A stretch of 64,000 nt of DNA from Closterium sp. Naga37s-1. Its lineage: Eukaryota > Streptophyta > Zygnematophyceae > Desmidiales > Closteriaceae. Below the pieces are notes generated by a model. That model was not told where the DNA came from, ran no database searches, and was given only the letters and a program-made list of their open reading frames with translations. Of the stretch, positions 29,073 through 40,294 are shown piece after piece (the stretch's first letter is position 1; every line of letters starts with the position of its first letter). The stretch spans positions 452,001-516,000 of the forward strand of contig CANJKZ010000952.1 of NCBI GenBank assembly GCA_947471745.1, given 5' to 3'. The position numbers were made by a program, and so were the translations under genes.

Positions 29073-29351
29073 TGTTATGAGTTGTAAAGAGCAGAGTGCG
29101 CAGAATGCAGTATCACGGAAGTGATTACAACGTCTGAGCAAATAATGAGGCCTAGCACTAATATAGCAAAGCTAGCTAGGCGACGGTCGCGGAGTCGCGA
29201 GATGGTTGGGTGCAGGTTCACTGTTGGGAAACCCGGAGGTGACGCGATGGTGGTTCGGAGGGCTAGGTCTTCGGACCGAGCCTGTTCTCAGAAAACCGGA
29301 GTTGTACGCATACAGTGTGACCCAGTAAGGAATCACGGAAAATTCCTTACA
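29073..29351 (-). repeat. Ty3 5' LTR
   Basis: 279 bp, TGTTATGAG...CCTTACA. On the minus strand the PBS TGGTATCAGAGC lies two bases beyond its end (about 29070-29059). Confidence 0.93.
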
Positions 29352-29356
29352 TTGTT

Positions 29357-30040
29357 GGCTCGGTTCAGCTGTAACCGTAACATGTATACATTATTGGTGA
29401 ATTATGTGATAACTTTAGTTGTTACTCAAATAGTGACACTCTACAAGGATTCTTAACATATATCTGCCTTCAACACGTGTTCTCGGTAGAATAAATGTGT
29501 ACATGGAAAGGGTTAGGGAAATGTTAGAAACAATAACGGCAAACCCTGGGAGGGTTGAAGTACATGACAAGTTCATACATTTTGAAAGCTTCGCTTACTG
29601 CAACAGGCATCGTGCTTCATTTCATATGGGAAAGAATACATCGATCCAAGGCTGGTTTTATCATGCTAAAGTTGCCCGATTGTCGTTAATTTCATCCCAT
29701 TATTTTCCTAGTCTTGATTTTTCAGAACTGTAGATTTTCCAATAATTAGTACTAATTTTTTTTTTCCAATACTAAGAAACTCAGAGTATTGACTCTGTGG
29801 ACAACCAGTCCTCAGAATATGCAGTGTACGGATTCTGAAATGCAAATCTGTACCTACCAGATTTTGTTTTGAAAAAAATATATCGTATCTTGACGTGCAA
29901 TGTTAACATACACCCCCTTGTTATATGCGAATCTAAACCTGTTATGTTCTTGTTCAAGGCTTCCTTCACCAGCTTGGAATGGGTTACTTGACTGGCTCTC
30001 CTTAGTTTTTTACTCACTTTCAACTGCACTGGTTTATCTC
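29357..30040. other. AT-richer flank, no gene seen
   Basis: Sequence that adjoined 4844 before the Ty3 insertion. It is richer in A/T than the elements around it. I see no ORF with recognisable content; it may include the 5' end of the hAT element that follows. Confidence 0.4.
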
Positions 30041-31049
30041 ATGACGGAGCAGGGTAGTGATTGTCCGGATTCCGCTGATGCGGACACGCCTCATACGAAG
30101 GAGGCTATCCCCACTGTTGGTAGGTCGGGGCTTGACTGCCTACGCCCCTCAGCTTCAGTAGTCGTTCGCAATGCTTTTGCGCCCTCCCCGTCTGCCGCAC
30201 CTCCACCAACTCCAGTTCACCTAGCTCTCACCGTCACATCTTTTGGTGAGAGCCCCATCCCACTGACAGTATGCACTACATCTAACATTGGGTGCAGCAT
30301 GCCTTCCTTCATCAAATCAGTTGCCAAGAAATATGGTATTCGAGAATGGGTCCAGAGCATGATGATTTGTGGCGGTCGATTCCGCAAACAATCCCCACCT
30401 CCTCCCTCGTCGACAGCGTCCACGCCCGACAAGCCACCACCCCCGAAGCTGTCTAAGAAAGAACAAATACACCAGGAGTGGTTGTTGGCGGAAGCGAATT
30501 ACAAAATAATGTGGCTTCCATAGTTCCCATGGCTTCTCCTTGTGCGTGCCAGGGATGGGCACCCCACACTCAAGTACTACATATGCCGTGCCTTCGAAAA
30601 GGAAACGACCAAGTATTCGAGTAGTGGCGACGGTGCGCGCGACCTCCAAACACCAACAGTGCGAATTTACGAGAATTCAACGGTCCACAAAGAGGCACTG
30701 GAGCGGCATATGAATATTGCAGAGGAGTTGGAGGGCAATCAAAAGCGCTTTGACAGCTTCACTTTGAAGGACGTGGAAGGACGCAGGGTGATTCGCCTTT
30801 GCGTACCACCGGATTCATCTGTAAGGTGGATGCGTTGATATCCATGCGTTTCTTGTCTGAGCAGGATACGCCAGACATTCCAAGGCAGTGGTACAACGTT
30901 TGCCTCACTCAATGAGTATTGCTGGCCGAGCAATTTAAGCACCTCCAAGGTTCGTAGTTGGAGTGGCTTATGCCATTAACTTATTTTCCATTCGTTGGCC
31001 CTGTTCGCCGGCGCTTTGAAGAAACACATTTTTGCGCGGAATCGCCTCG

Positions 31050-31451
31050 GGATCAGGAAGTAGGGGGGAACGCTCAGCAGGCCTGTGGGTTCGACAAGCT
31101 GGCGAAAGTTCCCGCCCGAAATGGTGCTAACGGAATCTTAACCACCCGCCCAACTTCGTATCCCCACCGAAATGGTGCTGGTGCCATCGCAATTCCGTTG
31201 CAATTCCACGTGGGGGGCGGAATTGTGATGGAATCGTCATGGCGCAACCTTTGGCAAGACGTGAATGCTCGTGGCTGGTTCCTAATCCTATGATTCTGTC
31301 TGAAATGGTGTGCGTTGGACACGCACAACTAGTCCGTTGGGTTCGGTTGGAATCGTTGGCTCAGCATGATTTTTGCGGTCTGACTAAGCTGACGCACCCT
31401 AACGAACCCTAACAGACGGGATCAGGAAGGCGAGCCTGACCTTCCTGATCC
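31050..31451. repeat. Possible small inverted-repeat insertion
   Basis: GGGATCAGGAAG at 31050 is the inverse of CTTCCTGATCCC near 31440. A second inverse pair (GGATCAGGAAGG ... CCTTCCTGATCC, 31420-31450) forms a tight hairpin at the right end. The span falls in a gap of the hAT relic. No clear target duplicate is visible. Confidence 0.35.
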
Positions 31452-32110
31452 CCCTTTTAAAAGCGCTGTCGAACAGGGCCGTTGTGTCTATAATGGCAGG
31501 TACGGTTTCCAAGAAAAGGTGCACTGCCTCGCAACTCTTATGCAATCAGCCCAGATGCAACACATCCAAAGCTCACATTTCTTGGGCATTAGCTGCGATG
31601 AGAGCATGGATCGCATGCGAGGGAAGCACCTCATCCTCTAAATGACGTTTCTTCGATTCTACCGTCCAGTCACTGAGTTTTTTACGCACCTCCCTGTTGA
31701 GAAGTGTGACGCCGCTTCAATTCTCTCTGACATCCAGAATCACTTGCAGACTGTTGGGCTGGACCTGAAAAGCTTCTCCACTATCAGCACCAACGGCGTG
31801 TCGGGATGATAGTGTTGAAACCGGGCTGGTCATTCGTCTTCGTGAGCACATCCCTCTCTTGGTGTCCTCACACTGTATCGCGCATAGGTGCTTCGTAGCC
31901 GTGCTGCTCTGGTTACAATGGTTCACTTCTTCGTTATTGGTTTTTAACAAGTGTTGTGTGGCAGGGAAGTGTTAGCGGTCTATGATGCTGCCACTGCATG
32001 TCCAGACCCGGACAGGATTGGCAAGGACATCTGGACCATGGCTTCATTACTGTCAAGCTCAAGCAACTCGAGTCAGATATTTCAGTACCTACAGCGGACT
32101 ATTTACAAGG

Positions 32111-32870
32111 GTATCGTTCTGTAGGCACCTGCCAATTGGGGGAGGAGGGAGGGAGAAGGGAAATGAGGAGGGTTCCGAGGTGGGCTCCGAGGTCGCTTTT
32201 CCGCCCCTGGGCAAACATGCGAGATGGGAAATTTCGCATCGAGGGGCGGTAGTTTCCCAAGGGAAATGACGAAATGCGCGCTGAATTTTGCGCGCATGTC
32301 AGAGGGATAAATCGACACCAGTGTTTAGTGTACCAGGTTACTTCGTTGCGCGTGGGTAATTTATACAAAAAAACGAGCACCAACACACACATCAGCCAAG
32401 CGGACCAACTTCAAGCGATCAAAACTAGGGTTTTCACTCTGGTGGCCACAAAGGTGGTTGGGGTGTGTTTTGTTTTACGAAGTGGGAGGTGCCACCTTGG
32501 TTGGGTTAGACCGTGTTGACCTTAGCGTTTTTTTTGGGTTTAGACTGGTGTTCCCACGCCCAGCTCCTCCCTCCCGTCACCATCGCACTTCCCCGTGAAG
32601 GGTGGGTGGCCGATGGCGGGGTGAAGGCAAACAAATTTGCCTGAGGAGGAAGGTGGTGAGGGGAAATAGGAACCTTCCTGGTGGGGCATTTCCCTGGAGG
32701 GAAATGACTGTTCTGCAGGCATTTCCCGTCGTCTAGGTTCGGAAGGGAAATAACTGCCACGTCGGCATTTTCCGGGCTGACCGCCATGTCGAACCTAAAA
32801 TTGCAGAGGCAGGCAACTTCCTATTTTCCCTCCCCTTCCCTCCGTGATGCCTACAGAACGACCCCAATAT
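32111..32870. mobile_element. ~760 bp non-autonomous inverted-repeat element
   Basis: The left end GTATCGTTCTGTAGGCACC is inverted at the right end (GATGCCTACAGAACGAC). It is flanked by ATTTACAAGG (32101-32110) and ATTTCCAAGG (32871-32880), a near-perfect duplicate, and it splits hAT relic 2 between QYLQRTIY and GIHAVRWLS. The interior has repeated GGGAAAT/ATTTCCC words and no ORF of note. The duplicate length (8-10 bp) would suit hAT or Mutator-type mobilisation. Confidence 0.65.
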
Positions 32871-33240
32871 ATTTCCAAGGCATCCACGCCGTGAGGTGGT
32901 TGTCTCAAGGTGAGGCCATTCGTCATTTTTGCAGGGTTCTCGGCGCCTCGATTGCACTGTTGCATGAGAGCAATTACAAGCAAGACTGTCACCTCGTACA
33001 AGTTTTAGTTCTGACTCTTCTTTCTTGTAGACGTGCTTGGCAGCATGGACAAGCTCAATTTGAAGTTGAAGAAGCAAAAGGTAAAGGTGTAATCAATGTG
33101 TCGTTTGTTTGGTGTCAATCTCTAAATATTCGTATCCTGCGGTGTGCCCCTTGTCATCACTTGCAGGTCGCCGTGACCGAGATCACCAAGAACTACGTCC
33201 ACGACCCTTCGCCGCGGACGATTGCGTTACTCTAGATTCT

Positions 33241-33553
33241 CTCCAGTGCTGGGCCTCGTAAAATTGTTGATGTGAGACGAATTCGGGTTGCATCGTGGGT
33301 CGGGGTCATGCATTCAACGGCCGTGAAATAAATCTCAAGCACACTTACGAATCAACGGATGTCGTTCCCGTTCACGCTAGGATCGAACGCCTCCTGCAGC
33401 CTCGGCTTCGCTGCCTCGAGGTTGTCTGTAGCTGGGGCACAGGGCCTCAGAAGTCAGTGAAAAAAGGCTGATTAGGGGTAAAAAGGCTGTGTTTTCAGTG
33501 TTGGGGAGATATAGGGGCTGATTTGGCAGCTTTATTTTTAAGAAGTGGTATGT
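33241..33553. other. No gene seen
   Basis: About 310 bp between the hAT relic and the Copia-H insertion. It probably includes the 3' part of relic 2, but nothing recognisable remains. GTATG at 33549-33553 is the target of Copia-H. Confidence 0.35.
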
Positions 33554-33730
33554 GTCAGAATGTTATTCTCTAGCCTGTAGTGGGGTGCTCTATAGCGAGT
33601 ACAACCCATCTAGGGTTTGCTATATGTATCCTCATTGCTGCTAGTGAACCCCCCTTCTTTTGCCTAAACTTCTCTTGCCTAGCTAGGACTTACCTAGCTA
33701 TGGCTCCTAACTCTACCTACGATTTTGACA
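33554..33730 (+). repeat. Copia-H 5' LTR
   Basis: TGTCAGAATG...ATTTTGACA, 177 bp, followed directly by the PBS. Confidence 0.92.
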
Positions 33731-33782
33731 TGGTATCAGAGCAGGTCGATCCCCTTGGGTCGATCCTGTGGGTGGGCTCACC
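33731..33782 (+). promoter_or_regulatory. Copia-H PBS, hairpin and GGGCTCACC
   Basis: GGTCGATCC-CCTT-GGGTCGATCC (33744-33766) pairs as a 9 bp RNA stem with two G-U pairs and a 4 nt loop. GGGCTCACC (33774-33782) replaces GGGCCCACC of the other elements. Confidence 0.65.
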
Positions 33783-33954
33783 ACCTCACTGCTTCCGCTG
33801 CTACTGCCACTCTCTGTGTCGCACGCCCCGTGGCGCCGTGCGCCCCGAGGCGTGCGGCGGCCTTCTGCCCCGTCGGTCCGCGCGTCGCCCCCGGGGGGCA
33901 CTTCGACGGGCGACGGGGACCAGCCCGTCGTCCCCCGTCGCCCGTCCTGGCCAG

Positions 33955-34085
33955 CGCGGGCTGCGCCAGCCCCGAGCGCGGCCCGTACGGGCTGCGCCCG
34001 GCCCGCGCGCGGCCCGTACGGGCTGCGCCAGGCCCGCGCGCGGCCCGTACGGGCTGCGCCAGGCCCGCGCGCGGCTCGGGCCGCC
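33955..34085 (+). repeat. Copia-H 31 bp leader repeats
   Basis: About four copies of a 31 bp unit containing GGCCCGTACGGGCTGCGCCA. Same period as the Copia-C array but different sequence. Confidence 0.75.
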
Positions 34086-34780
34086 TGCGCGCGGTTCGTC
34101 GGGCTGTGCCAGGCCCGTGGGCGGCCCGTTCCTCTCTGTCCCTGAGCTGCTCGCTGTCCCCCGTGCTTCTGACGGTGCCCCACCCCTACTGCTGCCCGTT
34201 CTCCTGAATTAGGGTTTGGGGGTGAGGAGTGTGGGGGTGGCGGTTGTGTGTTACTCCCCTTGCTCCTCCTCCTCCCTGGTCTCCCACTGCTGCAGCTGCC
34301 GCTGAGGGGGGTGGGTGTGTGGGAGCCTAGGGTTTAGGGTTTTAGGGGGGTGCGTGGGAGTGGAGCTAGGGTTTGAGCAGTGGGTGTGTGTCGAGGGTGT
34401 GGGGCAGTTGGAGGAGGTTGTGTGGAGGTACCTATCGTGTCGCCTGCAGCGCCTGTAGTCCGTCGCCCTTGCTTCGGTAGCCAGTGAGCCTGCTGCACCA
34501 GTCGCCAGTGGGTCCGTTGCTCCTGCCGCTCTTCTATAGCCGCCGAGCCAGTTACTCCAGTAGTCCGTCGCCCTTGCTTCGGTAGCCTCTGAGTCAGCCG
34601 CTCCTGTGCCCGTGCCTCTGCAGCTTCAGTCGTTGCCTCCCATCTTCTCTACCTCCACAGCTCCTCCTCCTCCTCACTTGCCCGCTGTGATTAGCTCTAG
34701 CTTTGCTTACCTTTGTGAACTCCTGCTCTATACCTGCTTGCTCATTGTACTGATTACACCCCACTTTGGCTATGGGGGTG

Positions 34781-34958
34781 TGTCAGAATGTTATTCTCTA
34801 GCCTGTAGTGGGGTGCTCTATAGCGAGTACAACCCATCTAGGGTTTGCTATATGTATCCTCATTGCTGCTAGTGAACCCCCCTTCTTTTGCCTAAACTTC
34901 TCTTGCCTAGTTAGGACTTTCCTAGCTATGGCTCCTAACTCTACCTACGATTTTGACA
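34781..34958 (+). repeat. Copia-H 3' LTR
   Basis: 178 bp partner of the 5' LTR, followed by GTATG. Confidence 0.92.
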
Positions 34959-34963
34959 GTATG

Positions 34964-35605
34964 AAATTTCAGTTTTTTTTTTAATGTATGGGCTGAATCA
35001 TCAGTTTTGTTTTTCTGTACAACACACTGACTGATCAGAGTTGTATCGAGGGGGTGGGCTGAAATCGCTGTAATGGGGATTTGCGTAGGTGCCCTGAATT
35101 CCGGATGTCTAGGTACACCGAAAGGACCGACCCCCCGTCAATCACGGCGAAATGTCAAGATTCCCCGCCAGCGCACTAGGAAGTGGCATCATTCCAGCAC
35201 TTACGTTGCACTGCTGTCGCCGAGCGAATGTCTCTTCGCTCGTGATTGGTTGTTTGGGCAACCATATCACTTTGTGGCGAATGGCACGATAACAGCATCT
35301 TGCACTCACGCTGCAGCAGCACAACACAGCCAGGCACATTGTTGCTGCGCGACTAGGCAACCACCCCCACCTCACCCACCCCGAACCTGCAACCAGGTAT
35401 GTGGATGATGCCAACGGACACGTCGCCTTGCAACATGCCATCAAAAGCTGTCCAACCAAGCCTTCTTCACCTGCTCCTTCTTGATTACCCCCACCCATCT
35501 TGTAGCTGTAGGCCCACCCCACCACACCCATCCTCGCCAGGGTCTCAATTCATTCGCCTCTAGCCCGAGACAGTGCTCGGCACACTCTCTCTTTGCTGTT
35601 CCGCC
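34964..35605. other. Flank before hAT relic 1, no gene seen
   Basis: About 640 bp. It contains a T-rich stretch near 34975 and a repeated-looking CA/GC-rich segment near 35300-35400. No ORF with recognisable content; it may hold the 5' region of the hAT gene starting at 35606. Confidence 0.4.
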
Positions 35606-37995
35606 ATGGCTGGCCATGGCAACGCCCTTTATGATGACGAGGGCGGTGCGGATTTAGACGACGCCGACGCAGGAAGCCCGTACGGGCCTCGATCTTCTTC
35701 TTAGATCTCTAGGCCGCCATACTCAGCCTCCATCGCCAACCCCACCAAGTCCAGTTCCACTCGTTCCTGAGAAACCCGCCGAGCCTTCAAGCTCGGAGTC
35801 TATCCGGGCAGACACTCCTGCGCCTGCTGGTATTCCCAACACAGTTCTCGTCGGGACGTTGACATCGAAATCGACCGCTCCGCGCAAAATCAAACTCAGG
35901 CAACAACGGCTGAGTTTCGGGAAGTCATCATCAAGCGTCCCAACCTCTGAACCTGTCGTCACCGAATCCACCATGCGGCCTTCTCTGAACATCAACGTGC
36001 AAGAGCTCGTCGATGCTATCTATGCCGATGCATTAGAGAAGTACAAAACAAAGTGGCTAGAGCAGTTTCCGTGGCTTGTAATAAGCAAAAATGTTCCATG
36101 TCTTCCTGCTTTCAAGTGCAGTCTCTGCTGCAAGCATGCTGGTGCCAGGGGACGATGTGGCAGGACCGGCAAAGGTGCAAACGACGTCCAGACGCAAGCC
36201 TTTCGCAAGCACTCCGGGACGCGAAAGCACAAGCTGTCATTGGAGAAGCAGGAGGCCCTGCTGGCTGCCGTGACAAAGCAACCTCGCATTGACGAGCATC
36301 GTGCAGTTGTCGATGCTGAGAAGATATGTGTTGTATCACTGCTGGACGCGCTTCTGTTCGTCAGTCGGTGCGATGCACCCATGGGGACATGGGTGAAGTT
36401 GGTGCAGTATCTTGCGCATAAGGGGGTTCAAGGATTCCCCAAGAAAGGTTACGGGACCTACTACACCACGTGAGTATTTAGTGTGTTATCCTTGTGGGTT
36501 TATTCATCTCTTGTTGTAATTAAAAGCTCGGTTTCGCTAATACTATGTTGTTGTTGAATGGCAGGTACGGCTATGGCGAACTCACGCAATTAATGGCAAC
36601 CTGGCTGCAGACGACTCAACTGGAGCATATCCTCAGAAGCCCACTCATTGGTATCATCCTCGACGAAAGTACTGATCGCTGCAGGGGCAAGCACATGATA
36701 GTCTATGCCACGTTCATCCGCGACAACAAACTCGTGACGGAGTTTATGCAACTGATAACTGTGGAGAAAGCTGACGCATCCACCCTGTTGAGTCTCCTGC
36801 TCTCTCACTTGCAGGCAGTGGGTGTCGACCTGCAGAGGATTTCGGGCATCAGCACCGACAGTGCTGGGGTGATGATGGGGAGTCGAGCTGGACTGGTGGT
36901 TCGCCTAAGAGAGAGGGTCCCACACCTCGTCTCGTGTCACTGCATCGCCCACAGGTGCGGTCATACTTTATTCTTTGCTTATATTTCTAATAAATCCTCT
37001 ATGTTTCATCGCAGGGAGGCGCTTGCCGCTAAGGAAGCGGCCGAAGCTCTACCAGTCTTCGACACGGTTGACGACCTCGTCCGCATGACTGCTGACCTTC
37101 TGGGACGCTCTGCCTCGAAGCACCAACGGTTCATGGACCTCCAGCAGCTCTTCACAGAGACTAGCCTGGAAGTCCAGGGCATACACCAAGTTCGGTGGCT
37201 GTCTCGGGGTGATGCTATTCTTCGCATCCTTGCAGTGTGGCGTGCAGTGGTGATTTTCCTCAAATAGTACCATTCCGCTCTGTATCTGCTAGCCACTTCG
37301 TACCGGTTTCATTTTCTCATGTACTTTCTGGCTGATGTTCTTGAGCAGCTGAACATCCTGAACAAGTCCTTCCAGCAACGCCAGGTACTTCAGTTTGACT
37401 GTCACTGTTTTAACTTGTTGCGGAAGTTGCAACCAAACTGATACTGTGTTCCTCCCCTTTCTCCCGTTGGAAGTTGGATCTCATCTCTCTTCACGCTCAG
37501 TTCAAGCGCACGACATCACACCTGGAGAGCCGATATGTTGACTGTGGGGACGACTTTGGCGGTGGCTTGAGCCGCTGGCTCTCGCCCTTTCTCGAGCGCT
37601 ACGGTCCAGGAAAGAAGCGCGACGTGACTGTGGTGGGAGTCGACTCTGACGGCTGACCTGAGAAAATCACCTTCACGCTCCACGACAACCCCGTGGACGG
37701 GTATGACGGCCCTGAGGATCATGACGGATGCATTAAACTCTGCACCGACTTTGCTGAATGCATCGTGGCGAACCTGGAGAGGAGGCTGGGTGACCTGGAC
37801 TCCCTGTCTGGTGTCAGGCTGTTCATGCCTGATGAGTGGCCGAAGGGCAAGCCGGAGCGACATGCACGATGTGTGGAGTGGCTGCTGTCGCTGGTGACGC
37901 TGTTCAAGGCTCAAGATTCTGAGGAGATTCTGACAGGTAAAGTAACCCTCGTTCATCTTGGTTGCTCTACCGCTTTAGCGGTTGAAGATTTCTGA
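35606..37995 (+). pseudogene. hAT transposase gene relic 1 (ZNF862-like), spliced
   Basis: ATG at 35606 (MAGHGNALYDDEGGADLDD), then a frameshift near 35675. The second frame gives a Pro/Ser segment and EKYKTKWLEQFPWLV. A BED/TTF-type finger follows (FKCSLCC ... FRKHSGTRKHK), then the RNase H-like catalytic fold: LIGIILDESTDRCRGKHMIV, TEFMQLITVEKADASTL, ISTDSAGVMMG, VSCHCIAHR, GIHQVRWLSRGDAI. Introns fit GT-AG at about 36473-36564, 36955-37014 and 37384-37460. In-frame stops at 37265-37267 (TAG) and about 37654 (TGA) and absence of the C-terminal dimerisation domain show it is inactive. Confidence 0.8.
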
Positions 37996-38428
37996 GTGAA
38001 AACGGGCTCTGACCACCAAGTGTGAGGATTAAAGAATCGAGTTCAGGAGATATATTATAATCACCTGGGTACAACACAAGGCTATACATAGGCACAATAC
38101 TTAGATGTTACGAAAAGGTTCCTAGGTTCACGAAGCATCAAGAACAGAACCTTCCCGAGTTCACACGTACGCGAAGTTATGTGGTGAAAAACCAAAATGA
38201 AACAGATTCGGTGACGCAACCTATAATAACTACATTAAAGCAACGATTATGGGAAAACAAGCACAAACGGTGATATAGAATAGAAAATGCAATTATAAGT
38301 ATGCATAGGGACTCAACTTTCACAACCACACAGCCTAAGCACAAGCAAGAGGCAATAAGGCCAGTTCAAGAGTACAAGACAAGTAGAGCAAGAAACAAGA
38401 GGTAAGACGACAGCAGACGAGGGCCTAC
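37996..38428. other. Unassigned, AT-richer
   Basis: About 430 bp between the hAT relic and the end of Copia-D. A 3' LTR of Copia-D would be expected here, but nothing matches its 5' LTR. I see no gene. Confidence 0.4.
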
Positions 38429-40294
38429 CTAAAAAAGCCCTAGCCATAGACAGAACCTGTGGTGGTCACCAGGCGGAAGGGCCTTGGAGAAGATGTCCGC
38501 AGTGTTGGCCGCTGAGGCCACAGAGTTGTAACGTGCATGCCTGCGTGGATGCAGCTCTTGCAGACGAAAGTAACACGTGTCAATGTGCTTCATTCTGCTC
38601 TCCAGTCGAGGCTCTCGACATAAGAGAATCACGGCCTGGTTGTCGGCGAACAAGGTCGGTGCAGAATTCAGCCGCTCACCAAGGTCGGTGAGCAAAAACG
38701 TCAACCAGCGAAGCTCCTGCGCAGCCATGGCACCGGCATAGATCTCAGCCTCAGTACTAGATTGTGCCACAGACGACGACCGAGTAGACCTCCACGGCAT
38801 AGCACCAAAGCAGCCTCCGGGTCTCGATGTGGTCGGCGTAGGAAGATTCGCAGTGACCGTCAGCACAACTGCCTGTGTCCCTCGAAGCACAAGCCCCATG
38901 TCTGATGTAGTCGCGAGATACTTCGCTACCCTCACAGTTGCCATCAAGTGAACACTACGGTGCCTCCCAGTCGCAACAAAGCGAGCTAGGATGCTCAGAT
39001 AAAAGGCGAGGCCAGGATGAGTACAGGCCATCGAAGAGGAGTAGGCTGTGTGGCGGAAAACTGAGGCCTGGACCGTTGAAGGACCTGCTGTACCATATGT
39101 GTCCGAGAGAGTATGATGGTGCGAGAAGCTCTGTCCCTGGTGATCCGCAAGCCAAGGTAGCAGCACAATATACCAAGGTCGGTGCACGTGTGTCGCTTCT
39201 GCAGTTCATATTTCACCTCATCCAGAGCAACCCTGTCTGCTGTAGCGAAGACCAAGCTGTCGACGTAGACGAGGCCGAAGAAAGGTGTGGGCCCAGAACG
39301 AATGAACACCGCTGGGTCGGCGGACGAAAGACGGAACCCGAGGTTAGAAAAGTGGTGCGTAGCGTGTCTTGCCACTCATGGGGCGCCTAGCAGAGACCGC
39401 AAACTGATTGTCTCAGGCTCTACTAGGTCCCAAGCGGGAAAATACCATTGAATCTAGGAAAGTGACGCGGCCAGATTTTTTCGTGCATGCGGCCCTGGAG
39501 AAAGGCAGCGGAGAAGTCAAGGAAGTGCAGCTCGAAGTCTCGTGGTGTTGTAACTTGAAGTATCACCCGAAGAGTAGTAATCTTCGGGGTCGGGGCGAAG
39601 GTCTGGAAGAAGTCAACTCCCTCACCCTGACTGAATCCTCTAGCCATGTAGCGCGCCTTGAATTCAGGCGACGATCTAGGCGGCTAGTTCACCTTGAAGA
39701 TCCACATCTCATCGACTACGTTTGCCCCAGGAAGGGGATATGCGTTGACATAAGTCCCGGTGGATCTCCAAGACGCCATTTCCGAGTCCATGGCTGCTAT
39801 TCACTGAGAGGCATACTGCCCTGACACTACCTCACGGTGCGTGCGAGGAGTCGGCATGTCAAGGGCGTCGGGGTCTCCCTCAGGGGCTAGCAGTATGGCA
39901 CAGAGGAGGGGAGAGGCGGCTCTAGCTCAAACTGCCAGTCCTCTAGGACGTTACAGCTAAGCACAGCCTCACCCCCGGCGGACAGAGGATGGGCAGCCAC
40001 CATTCGGGTGGCGTAGTCAAGGCGGCCGATGAAGGCAAAGTCAGAGACAGAGGCAACAAGAGCTGAAACAGACGACGAGGAGGCAGTTGGGTCTGTGACA
40101 AGAGACGCGAAGATACGAGAGACAACATCACAAGCCGTAGGCTGCAGCTCCTCCTCGGCTGGCGGCGCGTGTGCGCCGCTAAGTGCCCTGCAACTGCTTT
40201 GCGTGCGCGCTGCCTGTGCGCAGCTCTTGTGCGCGTGCGGCTGTGTGCGCTGAAGCTGCAATGTGTGCACATTGCTTGTGCGCGCTGTCTGCAA
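38429..40294 (-). pseudogene. Copia-D linker, RT and RNase H
   Basis: 40294-39887 codes for the region before RT (RIFASLVTDPTASSSSVSALV, VLEDWQFELE). RT blocks follow in several frames: RGFSQGEGVDFFQTFAPTPK, LDFSAAFLQGRMHEKIW, FGLVYVDSLVFATADRV. The catalytic motif is YVDS where YVDD is normal. RNase H ends with SSTEAEIYAGAMAAQELRWL and ADIFSKALPPGDHHRF. Frameshifts and the lost Asp mark it inactive. Confidence 0.82.

Larger units (their letters stand above)
4850..29351 (-). mobile_element. Ty3/gypsy chromovirus, nested and inactive
   Basis: One LTR retrotransposon on the minus strand, bounded by 279 bp LTRs (5' LTR 29073-29351, 3' LTR 4850-5128) and flanked by TTGTT on both sides (4845-4849 and 29352-29356). 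In element order its parts are: PBS just left of 29073 (minus TGGTATCAGAGC, initiator tRNA-Met), gag (28866-28035 and 15299-15040), PR-RT-RNase H (14979-13132), integrase (13098-~12007), chromodomain (5359-5142) and a polypurine tract (AAAGGGGGGG, near 5135-5145). Copia-A and Copia-B insertions separate the parts. The LTRs differ at about 15 positions, so this is the oldest layer of the stack. Stops, frameshifts and lost catalytic residues make it inactive. Confidence 0.93.
30041..33240 (+). pseudogene. hAT transposase relic 2 (ZNF862-like)
   Basis: ATG at 30041 (MTEQGSDCPDSADAD). The first part matches hAT relic 1 in order: a Pro/Ser region, then EANYKIMWLP-stop-FPWLLLV where relic 1 has WLEQFPWLV (TAG at 30521 for CAG), and a zinc-finger-like segment ending NSTVHKEALERHMNI. 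After a gap, 31555-31890 gives LGISCDESMDRMRGKHLIL, VEKCDAASIL and SSHCIAHR, with an intron donor at the same place as in relic 1. It continues with REVLAVYDAATACPD and, past the 32111-32870 insertion, IHAVRWLSQGEAIRHF and MDKLNLKLKKQK. Many stops; no function expected. hAT transposases use an RNase H-like fold to move DNA. Confidence 0.75.
33554..34958 (+). mobile_element. Copia-H, non-autonomous LTR element
   Basis: LTRs 33554-33730 (177 bp) and 34781-34958 (178 bp), near-identical, with a perfect GTATG duplicate (33549-33553, 34959-34963). PBS TGGTATCAGAGCAGG at 33731; GGCTATGGGGGTG as polypurine tract before 34781. The ~1.05 kb interior has leader hairpin, GC-rich 31 bp repeats and Pro/Ser-rich low-complexity sequence, but no gag or pol. 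It would rely on proteins from a related Copia. LTR ends (TGTCA...TTGACA) and leader layout tie it to the Copia-B to F group. Confidence 0.9.
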
